From contig NZ_CP115300.1 of the NCBI RefSeq assembly GCF_027625935.1, forward strand, positions 4,092,001-4,156,000: 64,000 nucleotides of DNA, written 5' to 3'. Shown here piece after piece: positions 24,309 to 33,042 of this stretch (the first letter of the stretch is position 1; the number at the start of each line of letters is the position of its first letter). The notes below the pieces were generated by a model. The model saw only the letters and a program-made list of their open reading frames with translations, made no database searches and was not told the DNA's origin. A program made the translations under genes and the position numbers. Origin of the DNA: Streptomyces camelliae (GTDB lineage Bacteria > Actinomycetota > Actinomycetes > Streptomycetales > Streptomycetaceae).

Positions 24309-25232
24309 TCAGGCGCCGGAGGCCAGCCGCAGGGCGCACTCCAGGGCCGTGTCGGCCGGGCAGGGGACGTCGGGGCGGACGCCCGTGCCCTCCCAGTTGG
24401 TGCCGGAGACGGGGTTGACCGAGCGGCCGACCGGGATCGTGGCCTCCAGGTGCGGGTGCACGGTCCAGCCCTCGCGCGGGTGCGCGCCGCCTCGTGTGGT
24501 CTCCCCCACGATCGTCGCTCGGCCCAGCTGCTGGAGGTCGTAACTCAGCTCCTCGGCGGCGGAGAAGGTGTTCCCGCTGGTGAGCACAGAGACCGGCTTG
24601 GTGCCGCCGAAGCGGGCACCCGGGACGTACGGCAGGCTCCAGAACTGGTCGTAACGCTCCCCCACGCGCGCGTACTGGGTGTTCAGATGCGTGCGCTCGT
24701 CCAGCAGGTAGCTGCACACGAAGGCCACCGTCTCCGGATCGCCGCCGCGGTTCCCTCTCAGGTCCAGGATCAGACGGTCCGCGCGCGAGACCAGGGTGAG
24801 CGCCGCCGAGAGCGGCTCGGCCGCCCAGGCGAGCGGGAAGAGCAAGGGGGCCAGTTCGAGCAGAGCCGTCCCGCCGGCCAGCAGTTCCACGCGCGGGACG
24901 CCGCCCAGAGAGGCGTCGAACCGGCGTCGCATGGCGGCCAGAGCGGCCTCGCCCTGCTCCGGCGGGACCGGCTCGGGGTGGTACTTCAGGCGCAGATGCA
25001 GATCGCCGTTCTCCGACTGGAGGTCCTCGGTCACCCTCGCGCCGAGTTCCTCGGCGGTGGTGGTGTCGTACACCCCTTCGGTCAGCCGACGGCGCAGCAG
25101 CGCGGCGAGCCGCTCACCGACCTCCGGGAAGACGTAGTGCTCGGTGACGAGACGGGCGGTCTCCTCGACGACCGCGGGAACGTCGGTGACAGAGGCGGGA
25201 GTTGGGACGGGAGTCTGCGTCGGTGTCGTCAT
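24309..25232 (-). CDS. S41 family peptidase
   Basis: A 307-residue serine peptidase of the tail-specific protease/IRBP type without a signal peptide. Features are an N-terminal helical domain (VVEETARLVTEHYVFPEVGERLAALLRRRL in segments), the strand LILDLRGNRGGDPETVAFV and the catalytic Ser region VSVLTSGNTFSAAEELSYDLQ (about residue 222), then GETTRGGAHPREGWTVHPHL. The promoter (TTGACG, 18 bases, TCTACT) ends six bases before ATG 25232, so the mRNA is probably leaderless. It is divergent from an ArsR-type gene whose likely operator covers the -35 box. The substrate is unknown. Confidence 0.9.
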   Translation of the reverse strand: MTTPTQTPVPTPASVTDVPAVVEETARLVTEHYVFPEVGERLAALLRRRLTEGVYDTTTAEELGARVTEDLQSENGDLHLRLKYHPEPVPPEQGEAALAAMRRRFDASLGGVPRVELLAGGTALLELAPLLFPLAWAAEPLSAALTLVSRADRLILDLRGNRGGDPETVAFVCSYLLDERTHLNTQYARVGERYDQFWSLPYVPGARFGGTKPVSVLTSGNTFSAAEELSYDLQQLGRATIVGETTRGGAHPREGWTVHPHLEATIPVGRSVNPVSGTNWEGTGVRPDVPCPADTALECALRLASGA

Positions 25233-25238
25233 GGCGGC

Positions 25239-25283
25239 AGTAGAGCAGCGGACTTGCGAAAGCGTCAAGATAATTAGACGCTT
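25239..25283 (-). promoter_or_regulatory. Promoter and operator between the S41 peptidase and ArsR genes
   Basis: Leftward promoter: -35 TTGACG (25268-25263), 18-base spacer, -10 TCTACT (25244-25239), six bases before the ATG. An inverted repeat AAGCGTC-N10-GACGCTT (25260-25283), with the AT-rich centre AAGATAATTA, overlaps the -35 box. This is where a repressor from the divergent gene would act. Confidence 0.7.
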
Positions 25284-25288
25284 GCCCC

Positions 25289-25816
25289 ATGACGGAACGG
25301 GACACACCCGGAGGCGAGACCGGCACCGACGGGGTGCTGGACATCTCCGCGCCCGAGCAGTTCGCCGCGCTCGCCCATCCGCTGCGCCAGCGGCTGCTCT
25401 TCGCGCTGACCCACGAAGCCGCCACCATCAGCCAGTTGGCGGTGCGGCTCGGCGTGGCCAAGGGGAGCGTGGCGCACCATCTGAAGACGCTGCACACGGC
25501 AGGGCTCGTGCACATCGCCGAGACCCGTACGGTCCGCGGCGGCACCGAGCACCGCTACCGGCGCACGGGGCGGCGCCTGCGGATCGCCGAGCCGCGCCCG
25601 GCCGACCGCGCGGCACTGCTGAACGCCGTCGCCCAGGAGGTCGACCGCTCCCCCGACGAGCACCTGCTGAGCCTGCGCCATCTGCGGCTGACCCCGGAGC
25701 GGGCGCGGCGGCTGCGCGAGACACTGGCGGAGCTGGTGGACGGCGCACAGGAGGACGGTCCGGAGCAGCCGGTGCACGGTGTGCTGGTGGTGATGTACGA
25801 ACAGGAGCGGCCCTGA
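25289..25816 (+). CDS. ArsR/HTH_20 winged-helix regulator
   Basis: A 175-residue regulator with a winged helix at residues 20-95: ISAPEQFAALAHPLRQRLLFALT, then TISQLAVRLGVAKGSVAHHLKTLHTAGLVHI and GGTEHRYRRTGRRL. The C-terminal part is a helical dimerisation region. ATG 25289 has no Shine-Dalgarno sequence and lies six bases beyond an inverted repeat. It is divergent from the S41 peptidase gene, its likely target together with itself. The LysE-type exporter gene follows on the same strand after 66 bases. Confidence 0.9.
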   Translation: MTERDTPGGETGTDGVLDISAPEQFAALAHPLRQRLLFALTHEAATISQLAVRLGVAKGSVAHHLKTLHTAGLVHIAETRTVRGGTEHRYRRTGRRLRIAEPRPADRAALLNAVAQEVDRSPDEHLLSLRHLRLTPERARRLRETLAELVDGAQEDGPEQPVHGVLVVMYEQERP

Positions 25817-25882
25817 GCCGGCCGGCGTCTCAGAGCCTGGAATTCCACCCTGCGCGCGCGTGCCGGTGCCGAGCATGGCCGC

Positions 25883-26509
25883 ATGGTGGACATGTCTCTC
25901 TACGCGGCGTTCCTGATCGCCGCTTTCGCACTCTGCGTCACCCCGGGACCCGACATGATGTTCATCGTGGCGGTGGGCAGCCGGGGCGGACCCCTGACCG
26001 GGCTGACGGCGGCCGTCGGGGTGGCCTGCGCGATGTTCGTACACACGGTCGCCGCGGCGCTCGGGCTGTCGGCGCTGTTCCTGACCCTGCCGACGCTGTA
26101 TCACGCGCTGCGCTGGGCCGGCGCGGCCTATCTGCTGTTCCTCGCGTTCAGGGCGTTCCGCGGAGACGGCGGCACCGCGGAGACGGAGGCGGTGCCGGGA
26201 CGCGGACGCCGACGGGCGTTCTGGCGAGGAGCCGTCACCAACCTCCTCAACCCGAAGGTGATCCTCTTCAACGTCTCCTTCCTGCCGCAGTTCGTGAACC
26301 CCGAACTGGGGCACGTGCGCGAGCAGTTCCTCGTCCTGGGGTGCACGATCACGCTGATGGGCGTCATGGTCGACGGGTCGGTCGGGCTGCTCTCGGGCAA
26401 GCTCGCCTCGCTGCTGCGGCGCAGTCGGCGGGTGGCCCGGGGACTGGACTGGTTCAGCGGGACGGTGTTCACGGGGCTCGCGGTGCGACTGGTGGCCGCT
26501 CCGAAGTGA
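25883..26509 (+). CDS. LysE family translocator
   Basis: A 208-residue amino-acid exporter with six predicted membrane helices. The N-terminal signature ALCVTPGPDMMFIVAVGSRGG and the central NLLNPKVILFNVSFLPQFV are characteristic of LysE/RhtB proteins, which export amino acids or analogues. Length fits. ATG 25883 is used; ATG 25892 (MSLYAAF) is equally possible. The substrate cannot be predicted. It may be transcribed with the upstream regulator. Confidence 0.93.
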   Translation: MVDMSLYAAFLIAAFALCVTPGPDMMFIVAVGSRGGPLTGLTAAVGVACAMFVHTVAAALGLSALFLTLPTLYHALRWAGAAYLLFLAFRAFRGDGGTAETEAVPGRGRRRAFWRGAVTNLLNPKVILFNVSFLPQFVNPELGHVREQFLVLGCTITLMGVMVDGSVGLLSGKLASLLRRSRRVARGLDWFSGTVFTGLAVRLVAAPK

Positions 26510-26525
26510 TCAGTCCGCAGGAAAT

Positions 26526-26579
26526 CTCTACTGTCAACCATCGGTTGACAGTAGAGGGGGTGCAACCTACGGTTGACAC
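26526..26579 (+). promoter_or_regulatory. Leaderless promoter with two palindromic operators
   Basis: -35 TTGACA (26545-26550), 17-base spacer, -10 TACGGT (26568-26573), then six bases to the ATG at 26580, so transcription should start at or near the start codon. Operator 1, TGTCAACC-ATC-GGTTGACA, lies inside a perfect 14-bp inverted repeat (26526-26556) and covers the -35. Operator 2, CAACC-TAC-GGTTG followed by ACA, covers the -10. Occupying either would block transcription. Confidence 0.8.
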
Positions 26580-27350
26580 ATGGCGACCAACCCGAACATC
26601 ACGGCATCCGTACGCCTCGACGACCTCATCGAGGCCATCAAGAAGGTTCACCCCGAACCCCTCGACCAGCTCCAGGACGCGGTGATCGCCGCCGATCACC
26701 TCGGTGACGTGGCCGACCATCTGATCGGCCACTTCGTCGACCAGGCCCGCCGCTCCGGCGCGTCCTGGACCGAGATCGGCAAGAGCATGGGCGTGACCCG
26801 GCAGGCGGCGCAGAAGCGGTTCGTGCCGAAGGAGTCCAACGATCTCGACCCCAGCCAGGGCTTCAGCCGCTACACCCCGCGCGCGCGGCAGGTGGTCGTG
26901 TCCGCGCACAACGAGGCGGTGGCGGCCCGCAACCCCGAGGGCCGCCCCGAGCACCTGGTCCTCGGCCTCCTCGCCGAACCGGAGGGCCTGGCGGCCAGGG
27001 CGATCGTCGAGCAGGGCGTCCTGCTGGACTCCGTACGGCAGGCCGCGACGGCCGCGCTCCCGCCCGCCGCGGCGGAGGTACCCGACCTGATCCCCTACGG
27101 CCCCGAGGCCAAGAAAGCCCTGGAACTCACCTTCCGCGAGGCCCTGCGCCTCGGCCACAACTACATCGGCACCGAGCACATCCTGCTCGCGCTCCTGGAG
27201 CAGGAGAACGGCGAGGGCGTCCTCAGCGGCCTCGGCATCACCAAGGCCGACACCGAGAAGTACGTCGCCAAGGTGCTGTCCCTGCTGGTGGATCAGCAGA
27301 AGGCGGCGATCGGGGAGACGTCGGACGAGCCCACCTCCTCGGACCACTGA
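26580..27350 (+). CDS. Clp N-domain protein with N-terminal helix-turn-helix
   Basis: A 256-residue protein. Residues 50-85 contain a helix-turn-helix, SWTEIGKSMGVTRQAAQKRF. From about residue 95 there are two Clp N-terminal repeats (RYTPRARQVVVSAHNEAVA with PEHLVLGLL, and YGPEAKKALELTFREALRLG with YIGTEHILLALL), as at the start of ClpA/ClpC ATPases. No ATPase domain follows. Such proteins may bind Clp substrates or adaptors while regulating transcription. No Shine-Dalgarno is present and the promoter places the start of transcription at the ATG, so the mRNA should be leaderless. The twin operators suggest autoregulation. Confidence 0.9.
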   Translation: MATNPNITASVRLDDLIEAIKKVHPEPLDQLQDAVIAADHLGDVADHLIGHFVDQARRSGASWTEIGKSMGVTRQAAQKRFVPKESNDLDPSQGFSRYTPRARQVVVSAHNEAVAARNPEGRPEHLVLGLLAEPEGLAARAIVEQGVLLDSVRQAATAALPPAAAEVPDLIPYGPEAKKALELTFREALRLGHNYIGTEHILLALLEQENGEGVLSGLGITKADTEKYVAKVLSLLVDQQKAAIGETSDEPTSSDH

Positions 27351-27389
27351 GCCGCCGGATCCATCGGACGGCTCGGTCGGCGGCCCGTC

Positions 27390-27530
27390 CGACGAGCGAG
27401 CCGGCGAGCCCGCCGGACGGCTGAGCCGGCAAGCCCGCCGCACCACGGAACCGGCGGGGCCCGCCGCACCACCGAGCCAGCGGGGCCCGTCGACCACCGA
27501 GCCAGCGGGCTCGTCGGACGGCTGAGGCCG
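27390..27530 (+). repeat. Imperfect GC-rich tandem repeats downstream of the Clp-N gene
   Basis: Units of about 26 bases, each containing ACCACSGARCCRGCGGG, begin near 27442, 27468 and 27493, preceded by looser GAGCCGGCRAGCCCGCCG copies. The whole 27351-27638 gap is extremely GC-rich with no credible gene. It may form stable structure that ends transcription. Confidence 0.6.
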
Positions 27531-27638
27531 GTTCGCGGGGCGCGGCCGGTGGCCGGTCCGCGAGCCCGGGCACGCCCCTTCCGCGACTCGAACCGCAGGT
27601 CAGGGCGATTGTCAGACCCGGGTGCCAGACTCGCACCC

Positions 27639-29339
27639 ATGACCGACCGGTGGGCGCTCGCTCCGGCCGAGGACGGTGGCGTGGACGTCGCCCCCCTCGG
27701 CCCGGACGGGCTGCCCGCCGGGCCGGTGCGGCGGGAGAGTGATCTCGCCGGGGCGGTGCGGAGCCGCCCGGAGGTGACGCGCTGGGTGTGGCGGTCCACC
27801 CCCGAGGTCTATCCGCGTCTGCTCGCCACGGGGGTGCGAGTGGAGCGGTGCTACGACATCGAGGACGCCGAGACACTCCTGCTGGGCCATGAGGGCCGGC
27901 ACGGCGAGCCGCGTTCGGCCGCCGCCGCCCTGGCCCGCCTCCGGGGCGGCCCCGTACCGCCCGACCCGCCGCTGCGCGCGGCCGAACCGGGCGCCCAGTC
28001 CCCGCTGTTCGAGCCCACGGCCGCCCGGCTGCCCCTGACCGACCTCCTCGCGGTCTACGCCGACCAGCTGCGGCGGCACGAGCGGGCGGCCCACCCCGAC
28101 CGGATGCGGCTGCTGACGGCGGCCGAGTCGGCCGGGATGCTGGTGGCGGCCGAGATGAACCACGCGGGGCTGCCGTGGAGCGCCGAGGTCCACCGCGAGC
28201 TGCTGCACGGCCTGCTGGGCGATCGGTACGCGGGCGGGGGCGAGCCGCGCCGCCTCGCCGAGCTGGCCGACGAGGTGTCCGCCGCCTTCGGCCGCCGGGT
28301 GCGTCCCGACCTGCCCGCTGATGTGATCAAGGCCTTCGCGCAGGCCGGGATCAAGGTGCGCTCGACCCGCCGCTGGGAGATCCAGTCCGTCGACCACCCG
28401 GCCGTCGCACCCCTGCTGGAGTACAAGAGGCTGTACCGCATCTGGGTGGCGCACGGCTGGTCCTGGCTCCAGGACTGGGTGCGCGACGGCCGCTTCCGCC
28501 CCGAGTTCCTCGCCGGCGGCACGGTCACCGGGCGCTGGGTGACCAACGGCGGGGGCGGACTGCAGATCCCCAAGGTGATCCGCCGGGCCGTGGTCGCCGA
28601 CCCCGGCTGGCGGCTGGTGGTGGCCGACGCCGACCAGATGGAGCCGCGCGTGCTCGCCGCCATCTCCCGCGACCCCGGCCTGATGGAGGTGGCCGGCCGC
28701 GAGAGCGACCTCTACCAGTCCGTCTCCGAGCGCGCCTTCTCCGGCGACCGCGACCAGGCCAAGCTCGCCGTGCTCGGCGCGGTCTACGGCCAGACCTCCG
28801 GCGACGGCCTGAAGAACCTCGCCGCGCTGCGCCGCCGCTTCCCGAAGGCCGTCGCCTACGTCGACGAGGCCGCCCGCGCGGGCGAGGAGGGCCGGCTCGT
28901 GCGCACCTGGCTGGGCCGGACCTGCCCGCCGGCCGCCGGGTCCGGGGAGGACGCGGCGGAGGAGGCGGGCATCCCTCTCGGCGAGGACGACGGCGAGGCG
29001 CCGGCGGCGGACGGCCAGGGCTGGGTCCCCGGCTACGCCTCCGCCAACTCCCGTGCGCGGGGCCGCTTCACGCGGAACTTCGTCGTCCAGGGGAGCGCCG
29101 CCGACTGGGCCCTGCTGATGCTCGCCGCGCTCCGCAGGGCCTGCGCGGATCTCAAGGCCGAGATGGTCTTCTTCCAGCACGACGAGGTGATCGTGCACTG
29201 CCCGTCCGAGGAGGCCGACACCGTCGTGCGGGCCATCCGCGCCTCGGCCGACCTCGCCGGACGGCTGACCTTCGGCGAGACACCGGTGCGGTTCCCGTTC
29301 ACGACGGGGGTGGTGGAGTGCTATGCCGACGCCAAGTGA
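27639..29339 (+). CDS. Bifunctional 3'-5' exonuclease/DNA polymerase (family A, actinobacterial type)
   Basis: A 566-residue family A polymerase-like protein, shorter than Pol I and without the 5'-3' nuclease. The N-terminal 200 residues are a divergent exonuclease-like domain with YDIEDAETLLLG. The polymerase part has motif A (VVADADQMEPRVLAAI), motif B (DQAKLAVLGAVYGQTSGD) and motif C (FFQHDEVIVH), with GSAADWALLML between B and C. All catalytic acids are kept. It is conserved in Streptomyces next to AfsR-like genes and its repair role is undefined. ATG 27639 (MTDRWALAP) is preferred; the open frame extends 30 codons into the GC-rich repeat zone. Confidence 0.93.
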   Translation: MTDRWALAPAEDGGVDVAPLGPDGLPAGPVRRESDLAGAVRSRPEVTRWVWRSTPEVYPRLLATGVRVERCYDIEDAETLLLGHEGRHGEPRSAAAALARLRGGPVPPDPPLRAAEPGAQSPLFEPTAARLPLTDLLAVYADQLRRHERAAHPDRMRLLTAAESAGMLVAAEMNHAGLPWSAEVHRELLHGLLGDRYAGGGEPRRLAELADEVSAAFGRRVRPDLPADVIKAFAQAGIKVRSTRRWEIQSVDHPAVAPLLEYKRLYRIWVAHGWSWLQDWVRDGRFRPEFLAGGTVTGRWVTNGGGGLQIPKVIRRAVVADPGWRLVVADADQMEPRVLAAISRDPGLMEVAGRESDLYQSVSERAFSGDRDQAKLAVLGAVYGQTSGDGLKNLAALRRRFPKAVAYVDEAARAGEEGRLVRTWLGRTCPPAAGSGEDAAEEAGIPLGEDDGEAPAADGQGWVPGYASANSRARGRFTRNFVVQGSAADWALLMLAALRRACADLKAEMVFFQHDEVIVHCPSEEADTVVRAIRASADLAGRLTFGETPVRFPFTTGVVECYADAK

Positions 29340-29346
29340 GCGCGGA

Positions 29347-32300
29347 TCAGGGGCCGGTCGGCTGATCGGCGAGGAGCGCGCGCAGTTCGCCCAGCACGGT
29401 CTGCTCGTCCGTGCCGTCCAGCGCCGCGAGCGCCGCGCGCCAGGTGTCGTACGCCTCCGCCCGCCGCCCCCGCTCGCGCAGCAGCAGCCCGTGCTGGTGC
29501 CGGGCGAGACCGCCGATGTACCGGTCGGCGCGGGCGTCGGCCCGCCGCAGCAGCTCGGCGCACTCCCCGCCCGCCCGCTCGGTCTCCCCCAGCTGTCGCA
29601 GCGCGCGGACCAGCCCGAGCCGGGTCTGCGACTCGCCGTGCCAGTCGCCGGCGCCGCCGAGGATGCGCAGGCTCTCCTCGAAGTGCTCGGCGGCCGCGGC
29701 CGGTTCGCCGAGGGTGAGGTGGGCGTAGCCGATGTTGCAGTGCGCCGAGTGCTGCACGATGACCGCGCCGATCGCGTCCCCGATGGCCAGCGAGCGCCGG
29801 TGCTGCTCGATGGCGGCGCGCGGATCGGTGTGCTCGTAGAGGTTGCCGAGGTGGCTGCGGGTGACGGCCTCGCCGTAGGGGTCGTTGAGCTGCCGCGAGT
29901 ACGCGAGGCTCTGCCGCAGGGCCTCCCCGGACTCCGCGAACCGTCCGAGCCCCTCCAGCAGCAGCCCGCGGTTGTTCAGACAGCGCCGGATCCTGGAGGC
30001 CGTGCCGAGCCGCTGCCAGATCGCCAGGGCCTGGTCGGTGAGGGTGAGTGCGTCCTTCTGCCGGCCGGTCAGAAAGTGCAGGCCGGCGAGGTCGCCCAGC
30101 GCGTACGCCTCGGCCGCCGGGTCCCCGAGCCGCCGCGCCGCCCCGAGCCCCGCCCGCCCCAGCACCTCCATCTCGGCGACGCGGCCGCCGCGCTGGACGT
30201 AGGGGAAGAGCAGCCGTACCAGCACCGACAGATGGGCGGCCCGACGCGGGTCGACGGTGTCCGCGTTCCTTTCCACCAGGGCGACGACGTTCTCCAGCTC
30301 CACCTCACCCCAGGCGAAGGCCACCTCGGCGGACTCGAAGGACCCCAGTTCCGCCACGTCGGCCGCATGCTCCACCGGCTGCGCCGCGGTCGGCCGCCGC
30401 CGATCCTCCAGATCGAGCCCGGGCTCCACCACCACCTCAAGCATCCGCTCGGCCACAGCGGCATACCAGCGCAGGGCGAGGAGATCGGGGTCGTCGGCCA
30501 CGTCGGCGGCAGCCACGGTGTCCCCGGTGCCGCCCCGGCCGACGGCACCTCGCTCCCCGGCCTCCCCCGGCCCGGGGTCCGCCCGGCCGTCCCGCATGCC
30601 GCCCTCGTCACCCCGCCCCAGGTCCGCCAGTTCGCGGGCGAAGTCGCGGACCAGGTCGTGGGGGGTGTAGCGGCCGTAGGCCGTCTCCTCCAGGAGGGCG
30701 ACGTCGACCAGGCGGTCGAGGGCGGCCTCGGCGCGGCGTGCGTCGGTGTCGGTGAGCCGGGCGATCAGGGGGGCGCCGTAGGTCGGCAGGTCGAGCGCAC
30801 CGATGCGGCGCAGGGCGAGGGCCGCGTCCCGGTCGGCCTCACGCTCCGCGGCGGCGAGCGCGTCGTGGGCGACGGCCAGGGAGCGCCGGACGCTCAGGTC
30901 GTCGTACTCCAGGTGGCGCAAGCGGCCGCCGGTCTCGGCGAGTTGGCCCGCCAGTACCTCGGGGGTGAGGGCACGGCGCGCGGCGAGCCGGGCGGCGACC
31001 ACACGCAGCGCCAGCGGGAGCCGACCGGTCAGCTCGACCAGCGCGTGCCCGGCGTCCAGTCCCTCCCGGCCGCTCACCGCGCGCAGCAGCGCCGCGCTGT
31101 CCTCGCCGGTCAGCGGGGTCAGCGGGAAGCGCCGGGCACCGTCGAGGGCAGTCAGCGGCGAGCGGCTGGTGACGATCACGGCGCAGCCGGGTCCGGCCGG
31201 CAGCAGGGGCCGCACCTGGGCCGCGTTCGCCGCGTCGTCCAGCACCAGCAGGATGCGGGCCGGGGCGAACAGCGAGCGGAGCAACGCCGCTGCGGCGTCC
31301 GGGTGTTCGGGGACGTTCCGGGGCTCGACGCCCAGATCCCGCAGCAGGGCGGCGAGGGCCTGCGTGGCGGTGAGCGGGGTCATGCCGGGGGTGGCGCCGT
31401 GCAGGTTGACGTAGAGCTGACCGTCGGTGAAACGTTCCCTCAGCTCATGGGCGACATACAGCGCGAGCGCGCTCTTGCCGACGCCCGCCATGCCGCTGAT
31501 CACGGCGATGGCGGGGGCCGGAGCGGGCGGCTCGGTGAGCGCCTGCCGCAGCTCGCGGTGCGCGTCGGCCCGCCCCGTGAAGTGCGCCGGCGGAGCGGGG
31601 AGCTGGGCCGGGCGCGGGGTCTGCCGCACGGCCAGCCCGCCCTCCTGCGGCCGCCCGTCCTCGCGCTCCTCCTCGCCGTCCGACACCGACCCGTCCTGGT
31701 CGTACGGCTGCTGACGGGGTGTTTCCTCGGCCTCCGGCTGCCGCTCCGCGCCGCTTTCCCGCAGCACCTCGACATGCGCCTCACGGACCGCCGGACCCGG
31801 CTCGATGCCGAGCTCGTCGATCAGGCGGGCGCGCAGGTCGCGGTGGACGGCGAGCGCCTCGGCCTGGCGGCCGGTGCGGTGCAGGGCCAGCATGAGCTGA
31901 CGGTGGTACGCCTCGCGCAGCGGATGCTCGGCGACGAGCGCCGCCAGCTCCGGCGCGAGCGCGGCCAACCGTGCGCCGCCGAGCGCGAGTTCGGCGTCGT
32001 AGCGCCACTCCAGCAGAAGCAGCCGGGCCTCCTCCAGGCGCTGCACCAGGGGGTAACCGCCGAAGTCGGCCGGGAGCCCGCTCAGCGGGGTGCCGCGCCA
32101 GAGCGCGAGCCCGGCCGTGCACGCCCGTACGGCATCCGGCCACTTCCGCCGGGCGTGCGCGGCCCGCGCCTCGGCGACCAGGGCGTCGAAGACGTGCACG
32201 TCCAGCTCTCCGTGATCGACGCGCAGCACATACCCCGGCGGTACGGCCCTGAGCCGCTCGGGGTCGTCCAGGAGCCGGCGCAGCCGGGTGACGTGGTTGT

Positions 32301-32583
32301 GCAGGCTGGCCTGCGCGGAGACGGGCGGTGCCCCGCCCCACAGGGCGTCCTTCAGCGACTCGACCGACACGACCCGGCCCGCCTCCAGCAGCAGCGCGGC
32401 GAGCAGGGCACGCACTTTGGGGCTGCCGAGGGCGCGGACACCGTCCTCGGGGGTGTCGTCAAAGCCGCCGGCCGAGGAGCCGGCTGTGGTCTCGATCGAG
32501 GGCGCGTACGAGATCTCGTACGGCGGTCGGTCGTACAGGACCGGCGGTCCCAGCAGTCCGAACCGCAGCCCGTACCGCCGCAT
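29347..32583 (-). CDS. AfsR/SARP-type regulator with NB-ARC and TPR domains
   Basis: A 1078-residue pathway regulator of the large SARP class. Residues 1-125 hold the OmpR-like winged helix (RFGLLGPPVLYD, SPKVRALLAALLLEAGRVVS), then the BTAD helices (FDALVAEARAAHARRKW, LLEWRYDAELALGG, REAYHRQLMLALHRTGRQAEALAVHRDLR in segments). An NB-ARC ATPase follows with Walker A GMAGVGKSAL (about 364) and Walker B ILLVLDDAAN, then TPR repeats with SLAYSRQLNDPYGEAVTRSHLG. AfsR-class proteins switch on antibiotic genes in response to phosphorylation and nucleotide binding. ATG 32583 follows GGAG. It converges on the polymerase gene and may control the cluster that begins 2.2 kb away. Confidence 0.92.
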   Translation of the reverse strand: MRRYGLRFGLLGPPVLYDRPPYEISYAPSIETTAGSSAGGFDDTPEDGVRALGSPKVRALLAALLLEAGRVVSVESLKDALWGGAPPVSAQASLHNHVTRLRRLLDDPERLRAVPPGYVLRVDHGELDVHVFDALVAEARAAHARRKWPDAVRACTAGLALWRGTPLSGLPADFGGYPLVQRLEEARLLLLEWRYDAELALGGARLAALAPELAALVAEHPLREAYHRQLMLALHRTGRQAEALAVHRDLRARLIDELGIEPGPAVREAHVEVLRESGAERQPEAEETPRQQPYDQDGSVSDGEEEREDGRPQEGGLAVRQTPRPAQLPAPPAHFTGRADAHRELRQALTEPPAPAPAIAVISGMAGVGKSALALYVAHELRERFTDGQLYVNLHGATPGMTPLTATQALAALLRDLGVEPRNVPEHPDAAAALLRSLFAPARILLVLDDAANAAQVRPLLPAGPGCAVIVTSRSPLTALDGARRFPLTPLTGEDSAALLRAVSGREGLDAGHALVELTGRLPLALRVVAARLAARRALTPEVLAGQLAETGGRLRHLEYDDLSVRRSLAVAHDALAAAEREADRDAALALRRIGALDLPTYGAPLIARLTDTDARRAEAALDRLVDVALLEETAYGRYTPHDLVRDFARELADLGRGDEGGMRDGRADPGPGEAGERGAVGRGGTGDTVAAADVADDPDLLALRWYAAVAERMLEVVVEPGLDLEDRRRPTAAQPVEHAADVAELGSFESAEVAFAWGEVELENVVALVERNADTVDPRRAAHLSVLVRLLFPYVQRGGRVAEMEVLGRAGLGAARRLGDPAAEAYALGDLAGLHFLTGRQKDALTLTDQALAIWQRLGTASRIRRCLNNRGLLLEGLGRFAESGEALRQSLAYSRQLNDPYGEAVTRSHLGNLYEHTDPRAAIEQHRRSLAIGDAIGAVIVQHSAHCNIGYAHLTLGEPAAAAEHFEESLRILGGAGDWHGESQTRLGLVRALRQLGETERAGGECAELLRRADARADRYIGGLARHQHGLLLRERGRRAEAYDTWRAALAALDGTDEQTVLGELRALLADQPTGP

Positions 32584-33042
32584 CACGCCGCTCCACTGCC
32601 TTCCCGCGCGGTCGGGTCCGACCGTGCTCCGCCGCGGGCGCTCGCCCGCCGTTCCCTGGCGGAAATCCGCCCTGTTCAGGGCGGTTTCCCGCCACCTTCT
32701 GCCTGCTGCCCCGGCCCCAGGACCGGCCTGTCCGACGACCGGTCTCCCGTACGCTCGGCAAGTTCCGGCCAACCGGTGCGCGACCTGCCGACGAACCGTT
32801 GGCCACATGTTAGCGATCCGTTGGCGGGGCCTGATGTGATCATTTCCATCGGATCCGGCCCCACGGCGCGCGCGTGTATCGCGTAACTCGGGGGAGTGTC
32901 GCCGCAGGCTGGATCCGGGGACGCAGGGGCCCCGGTCGGCGGAGGTGAACGACCGGGGTCCCGTCCCGTCTTCTCGGCGGATCCCCGACGGACTCCCGCC
33001 GTCCCGCCGCTCGGATCCGCGCCAACCGCCCTTGCGTACCGC

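Noticed and set aside
27390..27530. CRISPR-like array
   Set aside because: The repeats are contiguous, imperfect and GC-rich without unique spacers or cas genes; simple tandem repeats.
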